A DNA stretch of 64,000 nt from DASYTH01 sp035942955. GTDB taxonomy: Bacteria; Actinomycetota; Actinomycetes; Mycobacteriales; Pseudonocardiaceae. The stretch is taken from the NCBI RefSeq assembly GCF_035942955.1, contig NZ_DASZCQ010000316.1, positions 3,245-67,244 of the forward strand, in the 5' to 3' direction. The notes beneath the pieces were generated by a model. That model was given only the letters and a program-made list of their open reading frames with translations, searched no databases and was not told where the DNA came from. Positions 35,000-44,155 of the stretch are shown piece after piece (the first letter of the stretch is position 1; each line of letters starts with the position of its first letter). A program made the position numbers and the translations under genes.

Positions 35000-37807
35000 T
35001 CAGTCGGACGCCCGAGCGGCCTCGCGGGCGATGTCGATGCGGGAGCGCACACCCAGCTTGGCCAGGATGTGCGAGACGTGCGTGCCGACCGTCCGCGGCG
35101 AGAGCACCAGCTGCTCGGCGATCTCCCGGTTGGGCAGGCCCTCGGCGACCATCGCGGCGATCTTCGTCTCGGTCGGGGTCAGGCTGTTCCACCCGGCCCG
35201 CTCCTGCCGGTGCTTGGCCCGCGGCCCGCGCCGGATCCCCAGCGGGCGCAGCCGGGCACGCAGCAGGGCGAGGTCCCAGTTCGCGCCGAGCTCGTCGTAC
35301 AGGTCGTCGGCGCGGGTGAACGCGGTCCGCGCGGAGCCGCGGTCGCCGCGGTTGGCGAACCCGACGGCCGCCGCCTCAAGGGCCTTGGCCCGCAGCAGCG
35401 GCCGGTCTGCCTCGTCGTACCGGTCAGCCGCGTGCAGCAGCAGCGACGGATCGTCGTTCAGCAGCCCGCGGCAGTACGCCGCGGCGGCCAACCGGTGCGG
35501 CACCTGCGATCGCTGCGCCAGGCTCGCGGCCTGCTCGGCGATCTCCGTCGCGGCGTGGACGGTGTCGGTGTGCACCGCCAGCCGCGCGGCCTCGGGTAAG
35601 AGATCCTCGATCTCCTCGAGCTCCTCGGCGTCGTTGGCGACCCCCTCGGTGAGCACGGCCAGCGCCTCCTCCGGATCGCCGGAGATCTCATGATCCAGGC
35701 TTCTGGCCAGGGCCAGCGAGGCCACCACCCGGTTGCCCAGCTTCTCGGCGCTCGGCTCGGCCGCGCTCAGGTGCTGCCGGGCCGTCGCCGGATCGCCGCG
35801 GTGGAAGGCGATCACGGCCGCGACCCCGCGGTCGCAGCACGTCGCGCCGGGATCCTTGAACTCGTCGGGGAGGATCTCGACCTCGGCCTGCGCGTCGTCC
35901 CAGCGGCCGACCTCGAACAGCAGCTCACCGAGCGTGGTCTGCGCCTGAGCCAGGCGGACCAGGCTGCCGGCATGGTCGGCGAGCTGGCGCACCCGCTCGG
36001 CCGCGGCGATGGCCTCCGCATACCGGTCCATGTCCCCCAGCGCCACCGCCTTGTTGATCTGCAGCAGCAGACCGAGATCGGTCAGACCGGGATTGTCGCC
36101 GACCACCCGAAGGCCGCGCTCGAACATCGGCAGCGCGGCCGCGACGTCGCCGCGCATGATCGACACGATTGTCAGCACGTGCAACGACCAACCGATCGCC
36201 CACTGGTCGCCGGCCTCCTCGGCGGTACGCAACGCGTCGGCTGCGACCTGCCCCGCGACGGTGACCTCACCGAGGTCGCGATGCGCCCGCGCGGTCAGGA
36301 CGAGCAACCGGGCCCGCTGCCGGGTGGAGATCGTCGGCACGGCCAGGGCCCGGTTCAGCGTCTTGAGCGACTCGTCCGACTTGCCAAGCATCGTCCGGCA
36401 CTGCGTGACCGTCCAATGTAGATCGACGAGCAGGTCGGGATCCGTGATCACGGTCATGGCTTGGGACGCGGCCCGTTCGGCGCCCACACAATCACCGCTG
36501 CGGTACAGCGCATCGGCCAACCGGCAGGCGAGCACCGCGCCGCGCTTCGTCGTCGCCGGTGACCGGCGCGACGCCTGCCGCAGCAGGTCGATCGCGGCCC
36601 GCGGCGCCTGCGCCACGAGCGTCGGAGAGGCGTCGACCAACCAGTTCAGCAGCGGGTCGTCCAGCGGTCCGGCGCTCGGCGAGCTGATCGCGCGCAGCAA
36701 CTGCCGGGCGACCCGGGGAACCGGCACGCCGGCCGACGCGAGCGCCTTGGCCGCGTCGCGATGCCAGGCCGCACGGACGGAGGCGGCGATGTCGTCGTAG
36801 AGCGCGTCGCGGATGAGCGGGTGGCGGAAGGCGAGCTTGTCTTCGGTTTCCTTGAGCACGCCGGCGGCGCGGGCCTCGTCGATGGCGGGGACCAGCTCGG
36901 CGATCCGCCGGTCGAGCACGATCGCCAGGTCGGAGACGAGGAACTCCACTCCGAGCAGGGCGGCGCCCTGCAGCACCGCGCGGACCTCCCGGGGCAGAAA
37001 GTCCAGGCGGTGCGTGATGGCGGCGACGAGGGAGCCGGGTACGGAACCACCGGTGGTCTCCACGACACCCTTGTCCGTGACGGTCACGCGGGTGGCGCGG
37101 ACCAGGGCGCCCATCAACTCGGTCAGGTACAGCGGGTTTCCCGCGGCCCCCTCGGCCAGCTTGCGCAGCTTCCGGCCGGGCTTGCCGTCGACGATGCTGG
37201 TGATCAGCTCGACGACCGCCGCGTCCGGCAGCCGGCCGAGGCGAATGATTCCGTCCTCGCCGACCACGCGGCGCACGGGCAGCAGCTCGTCGCGCTGAGG
37301 CACCGGGCGCATGGTGCCGATCAACAGCAGCGGCGCGCGGTCGGCCGACCGGGCCAACCATTTCCACACGGTGATCGTCGCCAGGTCGGCCCATTGCAGA
37401 TCATCAATGATCAGGACGGTGGGCGCCGCGGAGCACAACTCGGTCATCAGGGTGAGCATTTGCTCCGACGCCGCGACGGTCGGATCGGCGGCGCCGCCGA
37501 GCTCGCCGTGCAGCAACCGCAGAATGGTCGCCAGCCGCGGCTCGTCGGCGGATTCCCGGACTCGCAACGCATCCAGCAACGGCTGAAGAGGCAGTGCCTG
37601 ACCGAGCTCGTCGGCCGCGGCCCGGTACACCCGGCAGCCATGCCGCTCTGCGGCCGCGGCGGTTTCCCGCGCAAGGGAGGACTTGCCGATCCCGGGTTCA
37701 CCTTCGATCAGGACGGCCCGCCCGGTCCCCGAGACGAGATCCTCAACCCAATCCACGAGTCGCGCCAGCTCGACATCCCTGCCGACAAGCGCGGTCGCAC
37801 TCGGCAT
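35000..37807 (-). CDS. LAL-type LuxR regulator (large ATP-binding)
   Basis: 935 residues from ATG 37807. The N-terminal STAND ATPase has Walker A IEGEPGIGKSSLARE and Walker B VLIIDDLQWAD; the centre is tetratricopeptide-like. The C-terminal LuxR HTH reads LTPTETKIAAMVAEGLPNRE followed by SPRTVGTHVSHILAKLGVRS. These regulators activate sugar-use or specialised-metabolism genes after sensing an inducer. An upstream extension to 37918 is in frame but lacks conservation. Its neighbours suggest control of the carbohydrate genes on the left, or of the small secreted peptide gene on the right (inference). Confidence 0.9.
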   Translation of the reverse strand: MPSATALVGRDVELARLVDWVEDLVSGTGRAVLIEGEPGIGKSSLARETAAAAERHGCRVYRAAADELGQALPLQPLLDALRVRESADEPRLATILRLLHGELGGAADPTVAASEQMLTLMTELCSAAPTVLIIDDLQWADLATITVWKWLARSADRAPLLLIGTMRPVPQRDELLPVRRVVGEDGIIRLGRLPDAAVVELITSIVDGKPGRKLRKLAEGAAGNPLYLTELMGALVRATRVTVTDKGVVETTGGSVPGSLVAAITHRLDFLPREVRAVLQGAALLGVEFLVSDLAIVLDRRIAELVPAIDEARAAGVLKETEDKLAFRHPLIRDALYDDIAASVRAAWHRDAAKALASAGVPVPRVARQLLRAISSPSAGPLDDPLLNWLVDASPTLVAQAPRAAIDLLRQASRRSPATTKRGAVLACRLADALYRSGDCVGAERAASQAMTVITDPDLLVDLHWTVTQCRTMLGKSDESLKTLNRALAVPTISTRQRARLLVLTARAHRDLGEVTVAGQVAADALRTAEEAGDQWAIGWSLHVLTIVSIMRGDVAAALPMFERGLRVVGDNPGLTDLGLLLQINKAVALGDMDRYAEAIAAAERVRQLADHAGSLVRLAQAQTTLGELLFEVGRWDDAQAEVEILPDEFKDPGATCCDRGVAAVIAFHRGDPATARQHLSAAEPSAEKLGNRVVASLALARSLDHEISGDPEEALAVLTEGVANDAEELEEIEDLLPEAARLAVHTDTVHAATEIAEQAASLAQRSQVPHRLAAAAYCRGLLNDDPSLLLHAADRYDEADRPLLRAKALEAAAVGFANRGDRGSARTAFTRADDLYDELGANWDLALLRARLRPLGIRRGPRAKHRQERAGWNSLTPTETKIAAMVAEGLPNREIAEQLVLSPRTVGTHVSHILAKLGVRSRIDIAREAARASD

Positions 37808-38103
37808 CCCTCGACAGTACGACTTGGCGCGGTACCGTACATCGGCCATATGGGCGGTTCCCAGGGGAGCGGTCACCCCCGGGAACCGTCCCGTCGCGGG
37901 AGGCGAACTCGTTACCATCCGTTCAACTGCTGTTTACCGTGCGTTATTCTTCTATTAAATAAGGCATGCGACATTAATTGACGATCAGAGTAATTTACGT
38001 CACATGTATGCCAAGCGCGGGTAGAAATGGGTTTGCGGGGCGCGCGGCAATTCGATTCCAGTCCCTTTTGGCCCACATTGTGGCCTACGTCGGGGAGGCC
38101 GAC
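37808..38103. promoter_or_regulatory. AT-rich promoter region upstream of the small peptide gene
   Basis: The stretch 37930-38010 is clearly more AT-rich than its surroundings (CTATTAAATAAGG, TAATTGACGATC, TAATTTACG). It probably holds divergent promoters for the LAL gene and the 41-residue peptide gene. TTGACG at 37978-37983 is a -35 candidate; no equally good -10 stands out. Confidence 0.5.
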
Positions 38104-38229
38104 ATGCGCATAGAGAAGGTGATTATTGCTGTCGTAGTATCGGTGTTGGCAATGTTTGCGGTGCAAGGTACCGCGGTCGCCGACGACCCCGGTATGACTC
38201 ACAACGGCACGGAGATGACTCACAATTGA
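38104..38229 (+). CDS. Tiny secreted peptide with internal repeat
   Basis: 41 codons; ATG preceded by GGGGAGG at 6-nt spacing. A strong signal peptide (MRIEKVIIAVVVSVLAMFAV) is cut by prediction after AVA, leaving about 15 residues: DDPG, then MTHN-GTE-MTHN. The repeat is also seen in DNA as ATGACTCACAA at 38194 and 38215. It could be an exported signal, a structural surface peptide or a defence peptide. Codon use is more AT-rich than in neighbouring genes. It is next to the LAL regulator, transcribed away from it. Confidence 0.65.
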   Translation: MRIEKVIIAVVVSVLAMFAVQGTAVADDPGMTHNGTEMTHN

Positions 38230-38303
38230 CGAATTGGCCTGACACCCAATCCGTCTCGATGGCCGGTGGCGCACCGGAACAGCTCTCCTGCCCCGAGAGT
38301 CAC

Positions 38304-38645
38304 TCATGGTTTGTCACCGGCCGTCGTGAATTGTCGGCCTGGCCCGAGCTGGCGCGGCACTGAGCCGTGCACCTCGCCGGCCGCATTCCCGTCGAGCACC
38401 CGCGCCCGATGAACGGCGCGGTCCTGCAGCGCGTAGCCGAGATCGACGAGCCGCACGCCCAGGTTGCCCTCCTCGGCCACGCTCACCTGCTCCCGGCGCC
38501 CAGCATCCGCGTCGAGCAACCTGAGCACGAACCGCGCGATCTGGTTGTTGACCCTCGATAGCTCGGCCATGAGCACCAGCTCGTCGTGCCAGTCCGGCGC
38601 AGTCACCACGTTCACCCCACGGATCTCCTCAGGCGCCCTGAGCAT
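38304..38645 (-). CDS. Hypothetical protein
   Basis: 113 residues from ATG 38645, with AGAAGG 8 nt upstream; a TTG at 38687 would add 14 residues. The first half (DWHDELVLMAELSRVNNQIA, RFVLRLLDADAGRREQVSVA) looks like a soluble helical domain. The C-terminal third is low-complexity and basic. No family recognised. Position and coding character make it a moderately likely real gene. Confidence 0.5.
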   Translation of the reverse strand: MLRAPEEIRGVNVVTAPDWHDELVLMAELSRVNNQIARFVLRLLDADAGRREQVSVAEEGNLGVRLVDLGYALQDRAVHRARVLDGNAAGEVHGSVPRQLGPGRQFTTAGDKP

Positions 38646-38739
38646 GGAGCAAACCTTCTCCCCTCCCCACCGCGAGACATCGGTCAAGTGACGGATATCT
38701 ACCCGGCGCCGCCCCTGACCTCCCCGGTGACCGGGGCGG

Positions 38740-39423
38740 TTACCCCCGCGCCGGCTTGGTGGTGGGGTACTCGTCGTGCCAGTTCCACCATTCGTAGGGT
38801 GGGGTTTGGGGGTAGCCGTCGGGGGAGTCTTCCCACTGCTCTTGGCGGCCGAGGGCGGTGATGTCGAGGTAGCTCCAGGTGCCGCCCATGGTCTCGTCGC
38901 CGCGGTTGTTGATGAAGTAGGTGCGGTACACGCGGTTGCCGTCCCGGAAGTATGCGTTGGTGCCGTGCCATTCGTCCACGCCGAAGTCGGCGTCGAACTC
39001 GTCGAGCATGGTGTACCAGGGCATGGTCCAGCCCATCCGCGCCTTCATGCGCTCGATGTCGGGCTGCGGCGCGCGGGAGGCGAAGGCGAGGGTGGTGTCG
39101 CGGGCGTTGAGGTGGGCGACGTGGGCGACCTGATCGGCCACCAGGGAGCAGCCGACGCAGGCGTGGTCGGGCCAGCCGGACACGCCGGGCTCGAAGAAGG
39201 CGCGGTAGACGATCAGCTGGCGGCGGCCCTCGAACAGGTCGAGCAGGCTGGCCCGACCCCGAGGGCCGTCGAACGCGTACTCCTTTTCCACCGCCAGCCA
39301 CGGCATCCGCCGGCGCTCCGCGGCCAACGCGTCGCGGGCGCGGGTCAGCTCCTTCTCCTTGACGAGCAGCCGCTGGCGCGCCGCCTCCCACTCCTGCGGG
39401 CCGACGATCGGGGGTGTCTTCAT
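38740..39423 (-). CDS. DUF899 thioredoxin-like protein
   Basis: 227 residues with the DUF899 pattern GPQEWEAARQRLLVKEKELT, the redox-site-like region DHACVGCSLVADQVAH, and W-rich end EWWNWHDEYPT. The family has a thioredoxin fold. Its ATG overlaps the stop of the ArsR gene (ATGA), making a three-gene operon SRPBCC - ArsR - DUF899. Confidence 0.88.
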   Translation of the reverse strand: MKTPPIVGPQEWEAARQRLLVKEKELTRARDALAAERRRMPWLAVEKEYAFDGPRGRASLLDLFEGRRQLIVYRAFFEPGVSGWPDHACVGCSLVADQVAHVAHLNARDTTLAFASRAPQPDIERMKARMGWTMPWYTMLDEFDADFGVDEWHGTNAYFRDGNRVYRTYFINNRGDETMGGTWSYLDITALGRQEQWEDSPDGYPQTPPYEWWNWHDEYPTTKPARG

Positions 39424-39761
39424 CGTGAGGTCCTTCGGTCGAGGTGATCCTTCAACTTGTCGAGCGAGCCGTCCCAGTCGCGGGCCAGCGCGGCCAGGAA
39501 CTGCTGGGCCACCCGCATCGGCGCGGAGCGCAGCCGGTACCGCACCCGGCGCCGCTCCCCCGGTTCGGCCGTCACCAGGCCGGCCTCGGCCAGCAGCGCC
39601 AGGTGTTTGGCGATCGCCTGCCGGGTGATCGGCAGCCGCCCGGCGAGGTCCGTGGCCGTGGCCGGACCCCGTGCCGCCAGCGCCGCCAGGATCGCGCGCC
39701 GGGTGGGGTCGGCCAGGGCGACGAAGACCTGCTCGGCGATCGCCTCGGTGTCAGGCGGCAT
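39420..39761 (-). CDS. ArsR-family winged-helix repressor
   Basis: 113 residues: ALADPTRRAILAALAARGPA, the recognition helix ITRQAIAKHLALLAEAGLV and a basic wing. It lacks the metal-binding Cys of ArsR/SmtB, like the subgroup paired with SRPBCC (AHSA1) proteins. It overlaps the SRPBCC gene by 11 nt and the DUF899 gene by 4 nt. It very likely binds the twin operator over the operon promoter at 40201-40246. Confidence 0.92.
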   Translation of the reverse strand: MPPDTEAIAEQVFVALADPTRRAILAALAARGPATATDLAGRLPITRQAIAKHLALLAEAGLVTAEPGERRRVRYRLRSAPMRVAQQFLAALARDWDGSLDKLKDHLDRRTSR

Positions 39762-40182
39762 CGAGGTAGGCGACCAGCTCGCCCAGCTCGCGCGCCCAAC
39801 CCTCGGTGTTGCCGCCGTACGCCTTGCCGTGGGCGTCCTCGGGCAGCTGGGCGAAGCCGGATTCGACCACGGTCAGCCGGGTGCCGGTGCCGACCGGTTC
39901 GAGCGTGAACTCGACGTAGGTGCGGCGCGGATCGTCCTCGGGCAACCCGTAGATGTGCCAGGTGAAGCCGAACACTCTCGGCTCCTCGACCCGTTCCACC
40001 CGCAGGTCGGCGGTCGACCCGTCGGTCCACGTCATGCGCGCGGACCCTCCCGGCCGCAGGTCGATCGTCGCCTCGTTGCCGAACCAGGCGCCCAGCCCCT
40101 CGGCGGTGGTCAGCGCCGCCCACACCGTGCCCGGCGGGTGCGCGACCTCCACGGTCCGCTCGATGCGATCGGGAAAACCCAT
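39751..40182 (-). CDS. SRPBCC/AHSA1-type protein
   Basis: 143 residues of START-like helix-grip fold (RTVEVAHPPGTVWAALTTAE, GAWFGNEATIDLRPGG, ESGFAQLPED). Such proteins bind hydrophobic ligands and are often co-encoded with ArsR repressors. First gene of the operon; the ATG is about 36 nt downstream of the -10 hexamer. Confidence 0.9.
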   Translation of the reverse strand: MGFPDRIERTVEVAHPPGTVWAALTTAEGLGAWFGNEATIDLRPGGSARMTWTDGSTADLRVERVEEPRVFGFTWHIYGLPEDDPRRTYVEFTLEPVGTGTRLTVVESGFAQLPEDAHGKAYGGNTEGWARELGELVAYLDAA

Positions 40183-40200
40183 GACAGCCTCCCAAGTGTG

Positions 40201-40246
40201 GCAACCCATCGGTTGCAACTATATAGCAACCGATGGGTTGCGTCAA
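40201..40246 (-). promoter_or_regulatory. Sigma70-type promoter buried in a twin ArsR operator
   Basis: GCAACCCATCGGTTGC (40201-40216) and GCAACCGATGGGTTGC (40226-40241) form a perfect 16-bp inverted repeat, and each arm is itself a GCAACC-GGTTGC dyad. On the minus strand, -35 TTGACG (40241-40246) and -10 TATAGT (40218-40223) are 17 nt apart, with the -10 between the arms. A repressor there would block polymerase completely. Confidence 0.88.
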
Positions 40247-40248
40247 CG

Positions 40249-42747
40249 TCAGCCAAGGGTGAGGGTGACCGTGCTGAGGCCGGAGCGGGGGGCGAGCTTG
40301 ACGAGGATGCCGCCGAACGGGGCGGGGCGGGTGGTCCAGCCGGTGCGGGCATTCGTGAGCGGACCGGTGGTTTCGGGGGTGGGATGGCCGTCGATGAGGA
40401 CATGGCGGGGGCGGGTGGGGGTGGCGATGGTGAGCTGGGTTTCGGTGGGGGCGTTGGCGACGAGCAGGGTGGTGGTGCCGTTCGCCGTATGGGCAAAGAA
40501 AGTGCCGCCGGTGGGGCTGGTGGCGGTGGTGAGGCCGGGGGCCGGGGCGTAGAGCCAGCCGGAGCGGTCGCGGCGGTCGAGGTCGTTGAGGTTCCACGGG
40601 GTGGGCCAGACGCCGTCGATGCGGTGGTTGAAGCCGATGGCGGCGCCGCCGCGGAGGTACAGCGGGAAGTCGTCCAGTGTGGACGGTCGGACGAGGTGGC
40701 GGGGGCCGGACAGCACCTCGCCGGTGTAGAGGTCGGTCCAGGTGCCGGCGGGGAGGTAGACGTCGACCGGGGTGGGTTGGCCGGCAGCGGCGTCGGACTC
40801 GTTGCGATCTGCGGTGGCGGGGACGGCCAGCAGGTCGGAGCCGATGAGCATGTGCTGGTCCGCGGTCCAGGCGGACTCGTCGGCGGGGTGGTCGAAGGCG
40901 AGCGGACGGACGATGGGGTCGCCGAGCCGGGCGGCGCGCTGGGCGAGGCCGTACAGGTAGGGGAACAACGCGTAGTGCAGCAGGACGTTGGCGCGGAAAC
41001 GGGCGACGGTGGCCTCGTCGTAGAGCCATGGCGTGGCGTTGCGGCCGGCGCCGCCGACCTCGAAGACCGGTGACACGACGGAGAACTGGGACCAGCGGGT
41101 GAGCAGGGCGGCGCTTGGGGCGCCGGGGCCGCCGCCGTTGAAGCCGCCGGTGTCGGTGCCCCACACGGGATGGCCGGACAGCCAGGAGTTGAGGCCGCGG
41201 CGGACGGACAGCCGCAGGCCCTCGAACGTCGCGCGCGGGTCGCCGCCCCAGACGCCGTTGACGATCGCGGGCTGGCCGGTGTAACCGCCGCGCCACAGGG
41301 TGGTGTACGAGTCGCCGTACAGCTTGCGCAGCACCTCGACGGTGGCCTGGGCGTAGCGGACCGGGTTGGTGTTCATCAGGTCGACCCCGGTGCCGCCGAA
41401 GAACGTGGCGTCCTCGAGCTCGAACTCCTCACCCCGGTCCCCCTTGACCATCGTGATGCCCAAGGAGAACAGACGCTCCAGTTTGGACTGGAAGTGCGCG
41501 CGGGCAGCCGGGTTGGTGAGGTCGAGCTGCAGCGGGTCGGTCCGGCTGGTCCGGATGAACGAGCCGGGCGGGTAGTCGTGGGCCGGGCAGGGCCGCTCGG
41601 CGGCGATCGTGCGGACGTGCGGGGAGATCCAGATTCCCAACGCCACCCCGCGGGCGCGCAGATCGGCCACCAGCTTGGCCGGATCCGGGAACTGGACCGG
41701 GTCGAACGTCAGCGTGCCGTTGCAGGCGAACCGGCTGTTCTGGCTCTCCTCGGGCAGCTTGGTGGACGTCTCCCACGGGTTGTCGATCCACTCGGTGGCC
41801 AGCGGGATCCCCCGGCGCAGCAACTGGTCCACGTCGTCGACGACGGTGGCCTGCCCGTCGACGGTGTCGCGCCAGTGGGTGAGCGCGAACTGGCGCACCG
41901 GGGGCAGCGTCGGCAGCCCGGCGCGGGTGCTGTAGGCGCGGACCACCGTGGCCGGCGAGCCGGCGTAGATCTCGTAGTCGAGCCGGGAGGCCTTGAAGCA
42001 CAGCTGGGTGCGGTCGGGCCGGCCGAGCAGCACCGGGCACGGCGGCGGCTCGGTCGAGCAGTGCGGCGGGTCGTCCACGGCGTTCGGGAACGCGATCCGG
42101 CCGATCACCGCGGTGTCCGGGAAGACCGCGTAGCCGTGCGAGCTGAGGAAGAACGGGCTGGGCATGCCGCTCTTGTTGCACGACGGCAGCGGCCCGGCGC
42201 CGGTGAAGTGCGCCTTGTTGAGCAGCACCCGGTGCCGCAGGTCGGTGTAGATGAAGTTGGCGCCGCCGCCGAGGAAGTGCTCGGTGTCGTCGCCGGTGAG
42301 CGCCTCGTACACCTGGGTCACGCCGGCGGCCGGCGCCAACCGCCACTCCACCCGCAACCCGCGGGCGGTCCGGGCCACCCGCACGAGCGCGGTTCGGTCC
42401 GGCTCGGAGGTGGCCACGACGTAGGTGGTGCCGTCCCGGCCGGGCTCGGTGCGCCGCAGGTCGGTCAGCCGGTGGGTGGTGCCGTCGGCCAGCGCGTACG
42501 CCATCCGGCCGCCCGGCCCGGCGAAGTCCCCGGCGGCCTGGCCGACCAGCGGGCGGTCGCCGGCGTGGAAGGTGAGCCGGAACGGAGCGGGTTCGGCGGT
42601 CCAGCGCAGTGCCCCGGGCCGGGCCGGCGCGACGTCCTGCCCCGCCGCCGCGGGCGGCACGCCGGCGACCAGCACGGCGACCACGGCCGCGATCACCTGC
42701 CAGCGCCGGACTCGACGGGCCAGGGCGGGACGCGGGGCAGGACTCAT
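40249..42747 (-). CDS. Secreted GH31 family glycoside hydrolase
   Basis: 832 residues with a Sec signal (hydrophobic IAAVVAVLVAGVPPAAAG). The GH31 N-terminal sandwich is followed by the barrel: ATEWIDNPWETSTKL, LGIWISPHVRTI, nucleophile region MVKGDRGEEFEL (Asp437), WGTDTGGFNGG, and the C-terminal sheet RPLAFDHPADESAW. GH31 includes alpha-glucosidases, xylosidases and sulfoquinovosidases; this one has no clear subfamily signature I can name. Monocistronic, its end meeting the ArsR operon promoter. Confidence 0.88.
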   Translation of the reverse strand: MSPAPRPALARRVRRWQVIAAVVAVLVAGVPPAAAGQDVAPARPGALRWTAEPAPFRLTFHAGDRPLVGQAAGDFAGPGGRMAYALADGTTHRLTDLRRTEPGRDGTTYVVATSEPDRTALVRVARTARGLRVEWRLAPAAGVTQVYEALTGDDTEHFLGGGANFIYTDLRHRVLLNKAHFTGAGPLPSCNKSGMPSPFFLSSHGYAVFPDTAVIGRIAFPNAVDDPPHCSTEPPPCPVLLGRPDRTQLCFKASRLDYEIYAGSPATVVRAYSTRAGLPTLPPVRQFALTHWRDTVDGQATVVDDVDQLLRRGIPLATEWIDNPWETSTKLPEESQNSRFACNGTLTFDPVQFPDPAKLVADLRARGVALGIWISPHVRTIAAERPCPAHDYPPGSFIRTSRTDPLQLDLTNPAARAHFQSKLERLFSLGITMVKGDRGEEFELEDATFFGGTGVDLMNTNPVRYAQATVEVLRKLYGDSYTTLWRGGYTGQPAIVNGVWGGDPRATFEGLRLSVRRGLNSWLSGHPVWGTDTGGFNGGGPGAPSAALLTRWSQFSVVSPVFEVGGAGRNATPWLYDEATVARFRANVLLHYALFPYLYGLAQRAARLGDPIVRPLAFDHPADESAWTADQHMLIGSDLLAVPATADRNESDAAAGQPTPVDVYLPAGTWTDLYTGEVLSGPRHLVRPSTLDDFPLYLRGGAAIGFNHRIDGVWPTPWNLNDLDRRDRSGWLYAPAPGLTTATSPTGGTFFAHTANGTTTLLVANAPTETQLTIATPTRPRHVLIDGHPTPETTGPLTNARTGWTTRPAPFGGILVKLAPRSGLSTVTLTLG

Positions 42748-42834
42748 GGCCGCAGCCTACTCATCGGATGTATCCGCCGTGAAGTCCCTGAAACCGCCCG
42801 AGCGGACCCGTGCGACCGTTAATTCATCCCATGA

Positions 42835-43212
42835 CTAGGCGCGGTGGGCCACCTCGTCGAGGTTCAGGACGGGGCGCACCTCGACCAGGCCCAGCTCGGC
42901 CTCCGGGACCCGGGCGGCGATCTCGACGGCCCGCTCGAGGCTCTCGCAGTCGAGCAGGAAGAAGCCGGCGAGGTGCTCCTTGACCTCGGCGAACGGCCCG
43001 TCGGTCGTGATCGTGCGGCCCTCGGTGACCGCCACCCGCTTGGCCTTGGACACGTCGTCGAGCGCCTCGGAGAACAGCCGCTCCCCCGACGCGTCGAGAT
43101 CGGCGTCGAGCGCGGCGTACGCCTTCAGGCCCTCGGTGCGCTGCTCGACGGTCAGCCGCCCCCAGATCTCCCGGGACTCCGGGTTGCTGTAGATCAAGAT
43201 CACGTACTTCAC
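42835..43212 (-). CDS. YCII-related (DGPF) domain protein
   Basis: 125 residues: MKYVILIYSNPESREIWG and TTDGPFAEVKEHLAGFFLLD, the DGPF signature of this dimeric ferredoxin-like family. Often co-encoded with ECF sigma factors in actinomycetes; here it is divergent from a SnoaL-like gene. Function unknown. Confidence 0.9.
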   Translation of the reverse strand: MKYVILIYSNPESREIWGRLTVEQRTEGLKAYAALDADLDASGERLFSEALDDVSKAKRVAVTEGRTITTDGPFAEVKEHLAGFFLLDCESLERAVEIAARVPEAELGLVEVRPVLNLDEVAHRA

Positions 43213-43315
43213 GCCCCACCTCCGTCAAGATTTTCTGCTCGCGATGTCGAGATCGGCCGGTCGGCATCTACGTCCCCCACGAAGGCACCCATTCGACCAG
43301 GAAGGACGATCCGGA

Positions 43316-43765
43316 ATGACCAGCACCGTACCGGCGACCATCGACGAGGCGCACATCCGTGAGCTCGTGACCGGGCAGGAGGCCGCGATGCGCGCCCGGG
43401 ACGCGGAGTGGCTCGCGTCCCGCTACGCTCCCGAGGCAGTGACGTTCACGCTCGCACCGCCGCTGCGCAACGCCGACGTGCTCGACGCCGACTGGCTGCG
43501 CACGTGGTTCTCCGGTTTCGCCGGGCCGATCGACTTCGAGGTCCGCGACCTGACCGTGACCGCGGGCGAGGACGTCGCGTTCTGCCACAGCCTCAACCGC
43601 CTTTCCGCGACCCCGCAGGGCTCCCCGGAGGGGTTCGAGCTGTGGTTCCGGGCCACCGTGGGCCTGCGCAAGGTGGACGGCGCCTGGCGGATCACCCACG
43701 AGCACACGTCCACACCGTTCTACATGGACGGCAGCTTCGCGTCGGCCGTCGACCTCACGCCGTGA
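43316..43765 (+). CDS. SnoaL-like/NTF2-fold protein
   Basis: 149 residues with the SnoaL-like pattern HIRELVTGQEAAMRARDAEW, VEAFCHSLNRL-type core (EDVAFCHSLNRLS) and TVGLRKVDGAWRITHEHTS. Probable ketosteroid-isomerase-like fold; enzyme or ligand-binding role unknown. Followed 17 nt later by a VOC gene with its own GGAG site. Confidence 0.88.
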   Translation: MTSTVPATIDEAHIRELVTGQEAAMRARDAEWLASRYAPEAVTFTLAPPLRNADVLDADWLRTWFSGFAGPIDFEVRDLTVTAGEDVAFCHSLNRLSATPQGSPEGFELWFRATVGLRKVDGAWRITHEHTSTPFYMDGSFASAVDLTP

Positions 43766-43782
43766 CAAGGGAAAGGAGCACG

Positions 43783-44148
43783 ATGTTTGCGAGCACCAAG
43801 GCGTTCAGCGGGTTCTCCGTGGACGACATCCCGAAGGCCAAGCAGTTCTACGGTGAGACGCTGGGCCTGAAGGTGACCGAGGAGAACGGGATGCTGACCC
43901 TGCACATCGCCGGCGACCGGCCCATCCTGGTCTACCCCAAGGACAGCCACGAGCCGGCGACGTTCACGATCCTCAACTTCCCGGTCGGCGATATCGAGTC
44001 CGCGGTGGCCGAGCTCACCGCGCGCGGGGTCACCTTCGAGAAGTACGACAACACCGACGGCAAGGGCATCGCCCGCGGGCAGGGCCCGCCCATCGCCTGG
44101 TTCCGCGACCCGGCCGGCAACATCCTGTCGGTGCTGCAGCTCGACTGA
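43783..44148 (+). CDS. VOC/glyoxalase-family protein
   Basis: 121 residues: paired beta-alpha-beta modules typical of vicinal-oxygen-chelate proteins (FSGFSVDDIPKAKQFYGETL, PIAWFRDPAGNILSVLQLD). AAAGGAG lies upstream of the ATG. The end modules carry Glu/His positions usable for metal, but the specific activity is unknown. Confidence 0.9.
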   Translation: MFASTKAFSGFSVDDIPKAKQFYGETLGLKVTEENGMLTLHIAGDRPILVYPKDSHEPATFTILNFPVGDIESAVAELTARGVTFEKYDNTDGKGIARGQGPPIAWFRDPAGNILSVLQLD

Positions 44149-44155
44149 TCCGCGT

